Below, in pieces: positions 52,562 to 61,451 of a stretch of DNA of 64,000 bases (position 1 is its first letter; every line of letters starts with the position of its first letter). The translations under genes and the position numbers were made by a program. The DNA comes from Pseudochelatococcus lubricantis (lineage in GTDB: Bacteria; Pseudomonadota; Alphaproteobacteria; Rhizobiales; Beijerinckiaceae): positions 229,383 through 293,382 of the forward strand of contig NZ_JAASQI010000007.1 in assembly GCF_011762225.1 (NCBI RefSeq). The letters are read 5' to 3'. The notes under the pieces are model-generated. The model did no database searches. It had not been told where the DNA came from and was given only the letters and a program-made list of their open reading frames with translations.

Positions 52562-53557
52562 CTATCCGGCCTGGTGGTCGCCGCTGCGCAACTGGCCGGG
52601 CGAATCGCTGCGACGGCTCATACTGTTTGCGAGGTCGAGCAGATTCTTCAGGGCGGCGCTGCGATTGAACGGCGACCAGACGGCGGTAAAGACAACCGGC
52701 TCTGGCTCATCGGCGAAGGGCAGAAAGACGATGCCTGTCGGCGGCAGCAGCGCCGTGGCGGCCCCGACAATGGTGATGCCGAAGCCCTGTCCGACCATGG
52801 ATAGCAGCGTGCCCCGCCCCACGTCGAAACGCAGGATAGACGGCGCGGGCCAGCGCCCGGCGAGGCGCAGCGCAATATGGTCATGAACCTGCGGGCCGGT
52901 GCCGCCATGGCGGACAAGAAAGGTTTCGCCGACCAGATCGGTCCAAGTAATTTCCGATTGTCTGGTGAGGCGATGTTCAACTGGCAGCACCGCCACTAGC
53001 GGTTCGGTCCAGATCGGCCGGGTGTGGCAGTCGGGCAGTTCGGGCGTGCCGGCAACGAAGACCACGTCCAGCCGGTCGGCGCGAAGCTGCATCACCGCAT
53101 CGCGCGCTGTGCCTTCGGTGATTTCTACCTCGATGCCGGGATGGTCTTCTCGATATTGTGCGATCAGATCGGCGGGGAAGCTGCGCGGGATCAGGGCATG
53201 GATGCCGATGCGCAGACGGCCACATTCCCCCGCCGCTGCCATGCCTGCGGTCTTCACCGCATGGTCGAGCTGATCGACGCCAGCAGCGACGCGCTCAACG
53301 AAAAGGCGTCCGGCCTCGGTCAACCTGACTCCGCGTGCGTGGCGCTCGAACAGAAGGATGCCAAGGTCTTCCTCCAGAGCCTTCACGCGCGCGCTAACGC
53401 TGGATTGCGCCACTCCTAGCGCGTTCGCCGCGTGGCGGAAGTTCAGATACTCGGCAACGGCGAGCGTCTGGATCAGCGAGACAAGCGGGATGCGCGACCC
53501 CAGCCTGGTCGGCATCACCTGTTGACGATCAACAATCGGAGTTGAACGACGGCGCAT
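52562..53557 (-). CDS. LysR-family regulator of the ICE type
   Basis: A 331-aa protein from the ATG at 53557; a later ATG at 53515 is possible. The helix-turn-helix is at about 35-75 (NFRHAANALGVAQSSVSARVKALEEDLGILLFERHARGV), followed by the substrate domain. A regulator like this commonly sits near traG in Tn4371-like elements, so it may be part of the original ICE rather than cargo. It lies 15 bp downstream of the SDR gene in the same direction. The 160 bases between it and trbG hold no gene. Confidence 0.85.
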   Translation of the reverse strand: MRRRSTPIVDRQQVMPTRLGSRIPLVSLIQTLAVAEYLNFRHAANALGVAQSSVSARVKALEEDLGILLFERHARGVRLTEAGRLFVERVAAGVDQLDHAVKTAGMAAAGECGRLRIGIHALIPRSFPADLIAQYREDHPGIEVEITEGTARDAVMQLRADRLDVVFVAGTPELPDCHTRPIWTEPLVAVLPVEHRLTRQSEITWTDLVGETFLVRHGGTGPQVHDHIALRLAGRWPAPSILRFDVGRGTLLSMVGQGFGITIVGAATALLPPTGIVFLPFADEPEPVVFTAVWSPFNRSAALKNLLDLANSMSRRSDSPGQLRSGDHQAG

Positions 53558-53572
53558 CGCCAAAGCGGGCGC

Positions 53573-54319
53573 TCACCAAGGATATGCCCCGTCAGGCCCA
53601 GTGAAGCTTCCGGTCGGGCTTTCCGTGTCTAGCGCCGCAAGAACAAGTGGCCGTGCCCCGACCTCAACGGTGTCCGTTCCTTGGAAATCGTTGATGGCGG
53701 TTGCCGTGTAGCTGGGCCCCGCCACACGAACCTTGATGCCGGTGCCTTCGAGTTCGATGGCGAGCGCCAAGGTAAAGGCGTTGAGCAGCGTCTTGGAGGC
53801 TGTGTAGGTCGCACCGAAATAGGGGCGGAACGGAAAGTTTGGGTCGGAATTGAGCGTCAACGAACCCACCCCGCTAGAGACGTTCACAATGCGTCCTGCC
53901 GAGGACGAGCGGATCAACGGCAGCAGCGCTTGCGTCACGGCGAGAGCGCCTAAAGCATTTGTCTCGAAGACCGACCGAATTTCGTCCAATGACGCGACAC
54001 TCGCCGCGCTCGCGGCGATGACTTCTTCCCCGGTCGCATAGCGCCCCGATTGAACGATTGCAGCGTTGTTGACCAAAAGGTCGAGGCGGCCGAATTCAGC
54101 AGTAACACGTTCCGCCGCGCTCGCTATGCTCGCCGCATCTGTAACATCGAGCTGGATGGCAACAGCGCCTTCCCCGATCTCCTCGGCCGCCGCCTGCCCA
54201 TTCGAAGAATCCCGTGATCCCACAAGGACGACGTAGCCGTGACCGACCAGTTCCTTGGCGACCTGCTTTCCAAGCCCTTTATTGGCCCCGGTGACTAGGG
54301 CGACCATCTTCTCCTGCAT
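53573..54319 (-). CDS. short-chain dehydrogenase/reductase (second copy)
   Basis: A 248-aa SDR from the ATG at 54319 (AAAGGAG upstream). Cofactor motif TGANKGLG (about 9-16), NNAA, and active site Ser in NVSSGVGS with Tyr/Lys in YTASK. It resembles the SDR at 49522-50241 but is clearly divergent. The cofactor preference is probably NADPH. The LysR gene upstream on the same strand is the likely regulator. Confidence 0.9.
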   Translation of the reverse strand: MQEKMVALVTGANKGLGKQVAKELVGHGYVVLVGSRDSSNGQAAAEEIGEGAVAIQLDVTDAASIASAAERVTAEFGRLDLLVNNAAIVQSGRYATGEEVIAASAASVASLDEIRSVFETNALGALAVTQALLPLIRSSSAGRIVNVSSGVGSLTLNSDPNFPFRPYFGATYTASKTLLNAFTLALAIELEGTGIKVRVAGPSYTATAINDFQGTDTVEVGARPLVLAALDTESPTGSFTGPDGAYPW

Positions 54320-54446
54320 TGATCTTGGCTCCTTTGCACTGTTCGCTCTCGTAGATCGCAAGAGCGGTTCGCCACATATCTATGACGCGCCAAGGCCACG
54401 CAGTAGGCAGCAGACAGGACTAGCTTTCATTCCTTCATGGAATGGA

Positions 54447-55349
54447 TTACTGAAGCCGGAGGCTGGCGTGCCTATCCAGACATTGCGTGATGAAATCGCT
54501 CACTACCCGGACCCGTTGTGGAACCCGAGCGCTGCCGTAGATCGCATGAATGGGGATAGGCTCTGGAGTAAAATCCCCCAGCAGTTCGACCACATCCCCA
54601 GATCGAAGTTCCGCTTCGAACAAGGCGCGCGCGCTTTGCACGATTCCAAGGCCCGCAAGGACGGCAGCATGCGTATCCGCTGGATTATTGCAGCTAAACC
54701 TTCCAGAGGCTGGGGTCACGATCTCCCGCTCGCTGTTCTTAAAATGCCAGTTGCTGATCGCGCCGAGATATCGATTTGCCAAGAGGTGGTGCGCATCTAG
54801 ATCGGACGGCTTTAACGGCACGCCGTGGCGCGCTAGATACTTAGGACTTGCGATAGTCGCAACCTGCATGCTTCCGACCCTGCGCGCCAAAAGCCCGGAG
54901 CTATCAAGCTTGCCGATGCGGATAGCTAGATCGAGCCCCTCTTGCACCAGATCGGCGTATCGTTCGGAGACGACAAATTCAACCGTAACGCTGGGAAAGC
55001 GGAGAAAGAATTCCGGGAGTGTAGGCACGATCATCATGCCTGTCAGGAGCGGCGGGGTTGCCACTCGAACGGTCCCGTTTGGTTGCTCGTGAGCGTTGGC
55101 AGCCCGACTCTCGGCGTCATCTAGCTCGCCCAGTATTCGAATGGCTGCCTCATAAAAATCGACGCCCGCTGGCGTGAGACGAAGCCTGCGCGAGGTTCGG
55201 TTTAGTAGTTGCGCTTTTAGTCGCTGCTCCAGTGCTGCGATCTGTTTGCTGACGGCCGGTTGCCCGACACCAAGCTCGCGCGCAGCTTGGGAGAAGCTCC
55301 CACTCTCCACAACGCGGACGAAAAATTGTAAGGCTGCCATCCGATCCAT
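54447..55349 (-). CDS. LysR-family transcriptional regulator
   Basis: A 300-aa LysR protein. The family-typical MDRMAALQFFVRVVE start is at 55349, but AAGGA is better spaced for the next in-frame ATG at 55340. The helix-turn-helix (SFSQAARELGVGQPAVSKQIAALEQRL) is at about 18-44, followed by an effector domain. It belongs to the subgroup that controls small oxidoreductase operons, which suits the SDR gene downstream and the MFS gene upstream. Confidence 0.88.
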   Translation of the reverse strand: MDRMAALQFFVRVVESGSFSQAARELGVGQPAVSKQIAALEQRLKAQLLNRTSRRLRLTPAGVDFYEAAIRILGELDDAESRAANAHEQPNGTVRVATPPLLTGMMIVPTLPEFFLRFPSVTVEFVVSERYADLVQEGLDLAIRIGKLDSSGLLARRVGSMQVATIASPKYLARHGVPLKPSDLDAHHLLANRYLGAISNWHFKNSEREIVTPASGRFSCNNPADTHAAVLAGLGIVQSARALFEAELRSGDVVELLGDFTPEPIPIHAIYGSARVPQRVRVVSDFITQCLDRHASLRLQ

Positions 55350-55430
55350 TCCTTGAGAGAATAGGTCAGGCAAGCGTCATTGCCAACCGCTTACATCGTC
55401 AAATCCGACTCCATCGACGGCGGCCTTCGA

Positions 55431-56846
55431 TCACGACCGACTCCGTTTTTGTTTGGCGAGCAGGAGCACAACCACAAGCGCAAGGGCAAAGAGTCCGGCT
55501 GTGCTGGCGAACGTGATGCGGTAGGCACCGATGTCCGAAGCTGTTCCCGCCAGCTTTCCGCCCGCAACGGCTGATAGAAAGATGGTGTTGAGCATGGCCG
55601 AACCGAGGGCTCCGCCGACCTGTTGAGTGGCGTTGACGAGCGCGCTCGCAACACCGGAATCCGTCTCATCGACTTCGAGCAGCGCCAGACTCGATGCAGG
55701 AGCGAAGTAGAGCCCAAGCCCCAAGCTCATCAGCGTGAGAGCCGGTAGCACCAGACTCAAAAACCCGGAGGTTTCGCTGACCTGTGCAAGCCAGATCATG
55801 TTCAGCAACGCGATACCTAAACCAAGGATCATAACTTTGACCTCGCCGAAGCGCGGAGTCAGACCCGACGCGATCATCGCGCCCGCAACGATGCCGATCG
55901 TGAACGGCAGAAAGGCTATTCCGGCCTGGAAGGGCGTGAAGCCTAGCGTCACTTGAAGGTAGAACGTCAGGAACAGCGACACTCCCAAAATCCCTGCACC
56001 CACAAGGAGGAAAGACAGGAATGCTGCCCCTCGATTTCGGTTCATGAAGATTCGCGGCGGCAAGAGAGGGAAGGAAGCCTTGGCTGATCGGAGCGCGAAA
56101 GCGATCAAAAGGATCACCCCTGCCAGCACCGAAGTTGAAGTGATCGGCGCAAACCATCCTCCGGCTTCACCGGCCAGCGTGAAGCCATAGACCAGGGAAG
56201 CCAGTCCAAGCATGGACAGCAGCGCGCCCGGTATATCGAAGGGGCCGGCCGCCTCGGCGCGGCTTTCACGGATTGAGCCGAGCGCCCCCAAGATAACGAC
56301 GAGAGCGATTGGCACGTTGATGAACAGGCACCAGCGCCAACCCAAGTATTCGGTCAGGATGCCTCCGAGCAGCATCCCGACAGCAGCCCCGAATCCCTGG
56401 ACAGCACCATAGACGGAGAATGCCTTTGCGCGTTCGCCCGGCTCCGTAAAGGTAGTGGTCAGCAGGGAGAGCGCGGCAGGTGCGAGCAATGCAGCAAAAC
56501 CGCCTTGCAGCGCACGCGCCGCGATCAGACTTACGCCGTCAACCGCAAAGCCGCCGAATGCGGAAGCCGCCAGAAACCCACACATTCCTATAATGAAGAC
56601 CCGGCGACGGCCGAAGAAGTCGGAAATCCGCCCACCAAGGAGCAGCAATCCTCCGAAGGTCAGAGCATATGCCGTCACTACCCAGGGACGATGCACGTCG
56701 CTAATGCCAAGATCGGCCTGGGCCTGCGGCAGAGCGATGTTGATGATGGACCCGTCCAGCACCATCATCGCTGTCGCAATCGCGATAAAGGTCAGCGCGG
56801 ACCAACGTTTTGGGTCGGGCGCTTCTTGAAGAAAATCTTGTTCCAT
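55431..56846 (-). CDS. MFS drug/solute exporter, DHA2 (EmrB/QacA) type
   Basis: A 471-aa protein with 14 predicted membrane helices. DGSIINIALPQAQADLG (about 31-47) is the motif D1 region of the DHA2 family, GGRISDFFGRRRVF (about 76-89) is motif A, and motif C-like glycines lie near 150-170. DHA2 pumps export drugs and toxic metabolites using the proton gradient. It starts at the ATG at 56846, 14 bp after the methyltransferase gene, so it is probably co-transcribed with the oxidoreductase. The substrate is unknown. Confidence 0.9.
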   Translation of the reverse strand: MEQDFLQEAPDPKRWSALTFIAIATAMMVLDGSIINIALPQAQADLGISDVHRPWVVTAYALTFGGLLLLGGRISDFFGRRRVFIIGMCGFLAASAFGGFAVDGVSLIAARALQGGFAALLAPAALSLLTTTFTEPGERAKAFSVYGAVQGFGAAVGMLLGGILTEYLGWRWCLFINVPIALVVILGALGSIRESRAEAAGPFDIPGALLSMLGLASLVYGFTLAGEAGGWFAPITSTSVLAGVILLIAFALRSAKASFPLLPPRIFMNRNRGAAFLSFLLVGAGILGVSLFLTFYLQVTLGFTPFQAGIAFLPFTIGIVAGAMIASGLTPRFGEVKVMILGLGIALLNMIWLAQVSETSGFLSLVLPALTLMSLGLGLYFAPASSLALLEVDETDSGVASALVNATQQVGGALGSAMLNTIFLSAVAGGKLAGTASDIGAYRITFASTAGLFALALVVVLLLAKQKRSRS

Positions 56847-56860
56847 TTTTTAATCCGGCG

Positions 56861-57490
56861 TCAGAGACGTTTGAGAAAAATGACGCTGTCGCGGACGGTG
56901 GCGATTTCGCCATCTGGCCCGGTAGCCTCTCGATCGAGTGCGTCGACGTGGACGGGAGCCCAATTCCGCTCGTCCAGATCAAGCGTTTCCAGCGTTTCGG
57001 CGGCGGTCAGAAATCGCCAGTCGGCCGGCGCGGACGACCAAGGCGATCGGGAACCATGGTCGATGATGAGAAGATGACCACCCGTCGCGACGGCCTGCGC
57101 TGCGCGTCTGAAAACCCCGTCGCGCGGGAAAGCGGCAAGGAAGCTCACTGCTACAAGATCGAACGTGCCGTCGGGAAAGGTGCGAGACAAATCATGTTGC
57201 TCGAAGGCAATTCGATCCGATACGCCGGCCCGCTCGGCATTCGCCGCAGCATAGTCGAGTGCCGTTCGCGAAATCTCCACGGCCACGACGGACCATCCTC
57301 GTCCGGCCAGCCATACCGCGTCGTCTCCCTTGCCGCAGCCGAGCTCCAAGGCACTTCCTGTCGGCAAAGAACCTGCAAAGCGTTGCAGCGCCTTGCCGGG
57401 CTTCCCGCTGGTGCGGGGCGAAGCGGCACGATAGCGTTCCTCCCAATATCGCGCGGCATCGGCTTGCATGGCCTCGAAATCCCGGCTCAT
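56861..57490 (-). CDS. class I SAM-dependent methyltransferase
   Basis: A 209-aa Rossmann-fold methyltransferase. The SAM motif ALELGCGKGDDAVWLA is at about 47-62, followed by VVAVEIS and VSFLAAFPRDGV. It is similar in size and pattern to TehB/thiopurine methyltransferase-type enzymes that modify small thiols, tellurite or drugs. Its ATG overlaps the oxidoreductase stop, so the two are translated together. Substrate is inferred from context. Confidence 0.85.
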   Translation of the reverse strand: MSRDFEAMQADAARYWEERYRAASPRTSGKPGKALQRFAGSLPTGSALELGCGKGDDAVWLAGRGWSVVAVEISRTALDYAAANAERAGVSDRIAFEQHDLSRTFPDGTFDLVAVSFLAAFPRDGVFRRAAQAVATGGHLLIIDHGSRSPWSSAPADWRFLTAAETLETLDLDERNWAPVHVDALDREATGPDGEIATVRDSVIFLKRL

Positions 57491-58401
57491 TGCGCATCCC
57501 CTCCAAGGCCGTAGATCAGAGAGTGATGGGCAGCGCCGGCCGCCATCGCGCCAGCGGCAGCGGCAAAGGTCGCGTTCGCCATCGGGCTTGCCGCATCCCC
57601 TGCCGCGAAGACGCCGGGCACCGACGTTTCCTGCCGTTCGTTCACCGCGATGAACCGTCCTGTCGGTCCGTCCTTGAACGTGCAGCCCAGCGGCCCGGCC
57701 AGGTCGATGTCCGGCTCCGTCTGCGGAGCTATGAACAGACCGAACAGTGGCACCGTTCTGCCATCGGTGAGGCGAACCGCCTCCAGGGCCGGGCTTGGGC
57801 CGAGAAGTTCCGCGATCGGCGTCGTCTCGATCGTCACGCCTCGCGCGGCGAGTGCGACGGACTGCTCCGGGTTGGGCACGAAAACGTCCTGCGTGAACAG
57901 GGTCGTCGGTCCCCAGTCAGGCACCAGCATGGCTTGGTGCATAACCAACTCACTGCTGGCGAGAACGCCTATGGGTTGCTGGCCCAACTCGAACCCGTGG
58001 CAGTAGGGGCAATGTAGGACGCTCACGCCCCAGCGTTCTTCCACCCCCGGAAGTGGCGGCAGCTTGTCGCGAACCCCGGTCGCAAGGATGAGTCGCTTGG
58101 CCGACACGTCGCCGCTGTCCCAAAGCGACACCTGGAATCCCGCGCCGCTCGCGCTGGCCTTCCCCGCATATCCCTTATGCAGTTTGACCGTGGTGTATTT
58201 GGCGAGCTGCGTCCTGGCCGTCGCGATGATCCCGGCTGGCGACTGCCCGTCCTGTCCGAGAAAGCCGTGCGAGGACCTGGCAAAGCGATTGCGGGGCTCG
58301 CCCGCATCGACCAGTAGCACGCGCTTGCGTGCTCTACCTAATTGCAGCGCAGCGGCTTGCCCGGCAAAGCTTCCACCGACGATGATGATCTCGAAGTCCA
58401 T
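57487..58401 (-). CDS. thioredoxin-reductase-like FAD oxidoreductase with CPYC motif
   Basis: A 304-aa protein from the ATG at 58401 (GAAGGGGA upstream). FAD-binding VGGSFAG (8-14), the second nucleotide site around ILATG (105-109) and C-terminal GVFAAGDAAS are typical. The redox pair is C131 and C134 in HCPYCHGFE. This form occurs in bacterial and fungal dithiol oxidases such as GliT and HlmI, as well as in related flavoproteins of unknown role. With a coupled methyltransferase, an MFS pump and a divergent Rrf2 regulator, thiol detoxification is plausible. Confidence 0.88.
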   Translation of the reverse strand: MDFEIIIVGGSFAGQAAALQLGRARKRVLLVDAGEPRNRFARSSHGFLGQDGQSPAGIIATARTQLAKYTTVKLHKGYAGKASASGAGFQVSLWDSGDVSAKRLILATGVRDKLPPLPGVEERWGVSVLHCPYCHGFELGQQPIGVLASSELVMHQAMLVPDWGPTTLFTQDVFVPNPEQSVALAARGVTIETTPIAELLGPSPALEAVRLTDGRTVPLFGLFIAPQTEPDIDLAGPLGCTFKDGPTGRFIAVNERQETSVPGVFAAGDAASPMANATFAAAAGAMAAGAAHHSLIYGLGGDAQ

Positions 58402-58430
58402 GAGCAAGTCCCCTTCTCGTATCTCTATAA

Positions 58431-58481
58431 GTTACGGAATAGAGCAGTGGCCGTCAACTCCCGTGACTCGCATTGTTACGG
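58431..58481. promoter_or_regulatory. divergent promoter region with paired GTTACGG sites
   Basis: GTTACGG occurs at 58431-58437 and 58475-58481, 44 bp apart, inside the 124-bp gap between the oxidoreductase and Rrf2 genes. These are candidate binding sites for the Rrf2 regulator. CTAT...ATAG arms flank the first copy. Confidence 0.4.
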
Positions 58482-58525
58482 TAAGCGAAGGCTGCTAGGA
58501 TCGGCGTAGATCGAAAGGAACATTG

Positions 58526-59017
58526 ATGCCCCGTGATACCCGCATGTCCCGCATGCTTCATGTGTTGATCCATATGGATCGGCATGTTGAACGGGCGACG
58601 TCAGAAGACATTGCGAAGATGCTCAGCACAAACCCCGCCGTCGTGCGAAGAATGATGGCAGGGTTGCGCGCAAAGGGCTTTGTCAAGTCTGAGGCAGGAC
58701 ACGGTGGAGGCTGGCAACTAAGTTCCGGTTTGGACGCAATCACGTTGCTCGATGTTTATTCGGCGATCGGCAAACCACCGTTGTTCAACATTGGGCCGAA
58801 TGCAGAGCATGCGGAATGCGGCGTCGAACAAGCTGTGGATGCGCGCATGGAGAAAACATTGGGCGAGGCGGAAGCGCTGCTCATGCAGCGTTTTGCAACA
58901 ATTACCGTTGAGGACTTGGCGGAAGACTTCGACAACGCGGTGGCTGCGCGAAAATCCACCGCACAACAGAATTGCGCCGGAAGCGAGCAAACCCTGCGTC
59001 CTGGATCGCGAAAATAG
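58526..59017 (+). CDS. Rrf2-family transcriptional regulator
   Basis: A 163-aa protein from the ATG at 58526 (AAAGGA at 58514-58519). The winged helix spans about 1-80 (SRMLHVLIHMDRHVERATSEDIAKMLSTNPAVVRRMMAGL, then GHGGGWQLS). One Cys lies near 94 and one near 146, so a full IscR/NsrR-type [Fe-S] triad is not evident. It is divergent from the oxidoreductase operon and probably senses redox or thiol stress through a single cysteine. Confidence 0.88.
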   Translation: MPRDTRMSRMLHVLIHMDRHVERATSEDIAKMLSTNPAVVRRMMAGLRAKGFVKSEAGHGGGWQLSSGLDAITLLDVYSAIGKPPLFNIGPNAEHAECGVEQAVDARMEKTLGEAEALLMQRFATITVEDLAEDFDNAVAARKSTAQQNCAGSEQTLRPGSRK

Positions 59018-59091
59018 GCGGCGAGCATCGTGACCCCCCGATGACTTCGCGATCGAACTGGCGTTTGATAGCGCCCCGGCCGCGATGCCAA

Positions 59092-61146
59092 CTAAAGCCC
59101 CAACCCTCTCTGCCGCCCCAACTGCCACGACACCGATCCGCCCTGCACGACGCCCACAACCTCGCGGCCGAGCTGGCTGTCGATGACTGGCCGCCACGGG
59201 ACAAGCGTGAACTCATGGGATTTCTCCACCACGGCGAACTTGCCGCTCGATAGCTGCACGGTCCCGGTGAACTTGCCGCTGACGCTCTCGCCGTCCGTCG
59301 CTGCCCGGAACGGCAGCACCTTGCTTTCCGCCATCTCTGCCCCGACACGGGCAACCTCCCGCTCGCGCAGCGTGGCGAGAAGGCTGCGTCGGTAGAACAC
59401 GCGGCCGTCCCGCGCTCGGCTGGCATCGCCCTGTTCGATGTGATGCTCGCGGCGCTGGTCCATCGCCTCGCGCACCTGCTGGCCGAAGCCGGTCGGGGCA
59501 AGGTCGGTGGTTTCGCTATGGATCAATCGCCGGTCCAGCCAGGTCGCGCCGTCCGATCCGATCTGCTTGCCTAGCTCGACCGGGGACAGGACGCGAACAC
59601 TGGCCTGCCTGTCGCGGCCGGCATCGTAGTCGGCGGCGCGGCTGACCAGATCATCGGGGATACGCCATTGGTCGGCGTCAATCCTCTCGACGATCCCGGC
59701 CCGGCGCAACGCCTCCAGCCTGCGGACATGAGCATCGACATAGCCCTCATAGTCGCCGCCCGGAACGCGGCCCTCGAATTTCGCCCGCTCCAGATGGCGG
59801 CTCGGCCGATAGATACCATCCTCGGCGATGGCCGTGATGGTGCGGTCGGACGGCCGGGCCGTCGCCTCGTCGGGGCCGATCTGGACAACGCCGCCGATAC
59901 GGGCGTCCTCCAGCCGCTCGGGCGCGATGCCGGCGACGTGGTGCGTCCTGCCGTCGATCCCGTCCACCACGATTGTCAGGTTCTCGCCCAACTCGTCGGA
60001 CAGGTGCTTGTCCACAACGCGGCCGACGATGGGCGTCTCGGGCGCTCCGTCATGGATTTGGAAGCTCATCGGATCGCGCTCGCCGGCCTGCGGGCCGAGC
60101 GCCTTTTGCATGGTGCGGATAATGTCGCCACGATCGCCAAGCTCGCGCAGGGCCGGCTCCATGTCCTTGTTCAATTCCCAAACGCCGGGCGCGTGCTCGG
60201 TCGCCAGCCCCATCTTCTCCAGCTTGGCGAGGCGGCGCAGGCGTAGTGTCCGCTCGAACTGCCGTCTTGGCGCTGCCGGCTCGTGGCGAAGGTCGAGGAA
60301 ACGGGCATCGGCTTCCTCGGTCATGGCGCGGTCGATCCGGGTGAAACGATCTTGGTCGATTTCGGCCGACAGTTTGCGGGTCTGCTCGATCTCGGTCACG
60401 GGGCCAAGCTCCAGACTGGCAAGCTCGCTGGCGCGCTCGCGCAGGCCAGCAGAGAGATAGTCGCCGTTGATGACCAGATCCCCGCCCGTATCGTCGCGGC
60501 CGTTGACGATGATATGCACATGGGGATGGCCGGTGTTGTAGTGATTGACGGCAACCCAATCGAGTTTCGTGCCGAGGTCGGCTTCCACCTGTTTCATGAA
60601 ATCGCGGGTGTAGGCCGTGAGGTCCGACAGCTCCGCGCCGTCCTCGGGCGAGACGATGAATCTGAATTGGTGGCGGTCGTCCTTGCCGCGATCAAGGAAG
60701 GCGTCGCCATCGGCACGGTCCTCGGTCGCCGAATAAAGCCGGCCCCGCTCGCCATCGCGCGATGTTCCGTCACGCTGGACATAGCGCAGATGCGCGCGGG
60801 CACGGCCGCCCTTCCATGCGGCCCTGACGCTGCGCTGCTTGACGATCACGCGGCGGCTGCCCGGCTGGCGATGATGCCAATGGCCGGAGATATTGCGGGC
60901 GCGCACGAAGCTCGCGCCCCGACCGCGCTTCACGCCCTTGCCGCTGGCGGCGACGGTGCGGGATCGGCCCGTCGATGACGGGCGGGCGGATGACGGCATG
61001 GAAGGGTTGCGGGAGGCTGCCGCCTGATGCTGGCGGGTGATCTTCTTGACCTGCGTGAAAAAGCTCTTGGTCTTACCGGCCTTCGGCGTGTCGGATCGGA
61101 TGCGGCCGGGCTTCGGTCGGAAGCGGTTTTCGTCGTCGGCGCTCAA
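59092..61146 (-). CDS. relaxase (MOBP/VirD2-like with DUF3363)
   Basis: A 684-aa protein. The N-terminal relaxase domain carries the three-histidine metal site in HYNTGHPHVHIIVNG (about 202-216). A catalytic Tyr is probably in LRYVQRDG (about 119-126). The C-terminal DUF3363 region (about 250-680) is typical of this ICE class. It nicks oriT and stays bound to the transferred strand. It is the last gene of the mobilisation operon and overlaps the preceding small gene by ATGA. Confidence 0.92.
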   Translation of the reverse strand: MSADDENRFRPKPGRIRSDTPKAGKTKSFFTQVKKITRQHQAAASRNPSMPSSARPSSTGRSRTVAASGKGVKRGRGASFVRARNISGHWHHRQPGSRRVIVKQRSVRAAWKGGRARAHLRYVQRDGTSRDGERGRLYSATEDRADGDAFLDRGKDDRHQFRFIVSPEDGAELSDLTAYTRDFMKQVEADLGTKLDWVAVNHYNTGHPHVHIIVNGRDDTGGDLVINGDYLSAGLRERASELASLELGPVTEIEQTRKLSAEIDQDRFTRIDRAMTEEADARFLDLRHEPAAPRRQFERTLRLRRLAKLEKMGLATEHAPGVWELNKDMEPALRELGDRGDIIRTMQKALGPQAGERDPMSFQIHDGAPETPIVGRVVDKHLSDELGENLTIVVDGIDGRTHHVAGIAPERLEDARIGGVVQIGPDEATARPSDRTITAIAEDGIYRPSRHLERAKFEGRVPGGDYEGYVDAHVRRLEALRRAGIVERIDADQWRIPDDLVSRAADYDAGRDRQASVRVLSPVELGKQIGSDGATWLDRRLIHSETTDLAPTGFGQQVREAMDQRREHHIEQGDASRARDGRVFYRRSLLATLREREVARVGAEMAESKVLPFRAATDGESVSGKFTGTVQLSSGKFAVVEKSHEFTLVPWRPVIDSQLGREVVGVVQGGSVSWQLGRQRGLGL

Positions 61147-61451
61147 GGGCGCGACTCCAGCCCAAACCGCCTGAAAACGGCCGATATGGGCATATGGTGC
61201 CGCTCGAAACCCAGCAAAGCCAAGGCTTTGCGCGAAATCGCGGCACGCGGCCCCTCAAAACCATGGTGCCGGAACCGGCTACCTAACCAGTGTGCAGACA
61301 ACAATAATTTCCAGAAGCGGCCCGATATGGTGCCGTCTTCTTTAATCTTGCCCTCCGCCCTTTCTGTCTTTTCTGCCCCTCCTGCCGGGCGCAAACCTGC
61401 CCGACCGGATGCCGAAACCAGCGCCGCCGAGCGCGGGAACGCCGCCCTCAT
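61143..61451 (-). CDS. small ICE protein between transglycosylase and relaxase
   Basis: A 102-aa basic protein whose ATG overlaps the transglycosylase stop and whose stop overlaps the relaxase ATG, both by ATGA. No domain is recognised; WKLLLSAHWLGSRFRHHG near 48-65 is distinctive. Exact tiling in the operon supports it as real. It may be a mobilisation accessory factor, since it is coupled to the relaxase. Confidence 0.6.
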   Translation of the reverse strand: MRAAFPRSAALVSASGRAGLRPAGGAEKTERAEGKIKEDGTISGRFWKLLLSAHWLGSRFRHHGFEGPRAAISRKALALLGFERHHMPISAVFRRFGLESRP

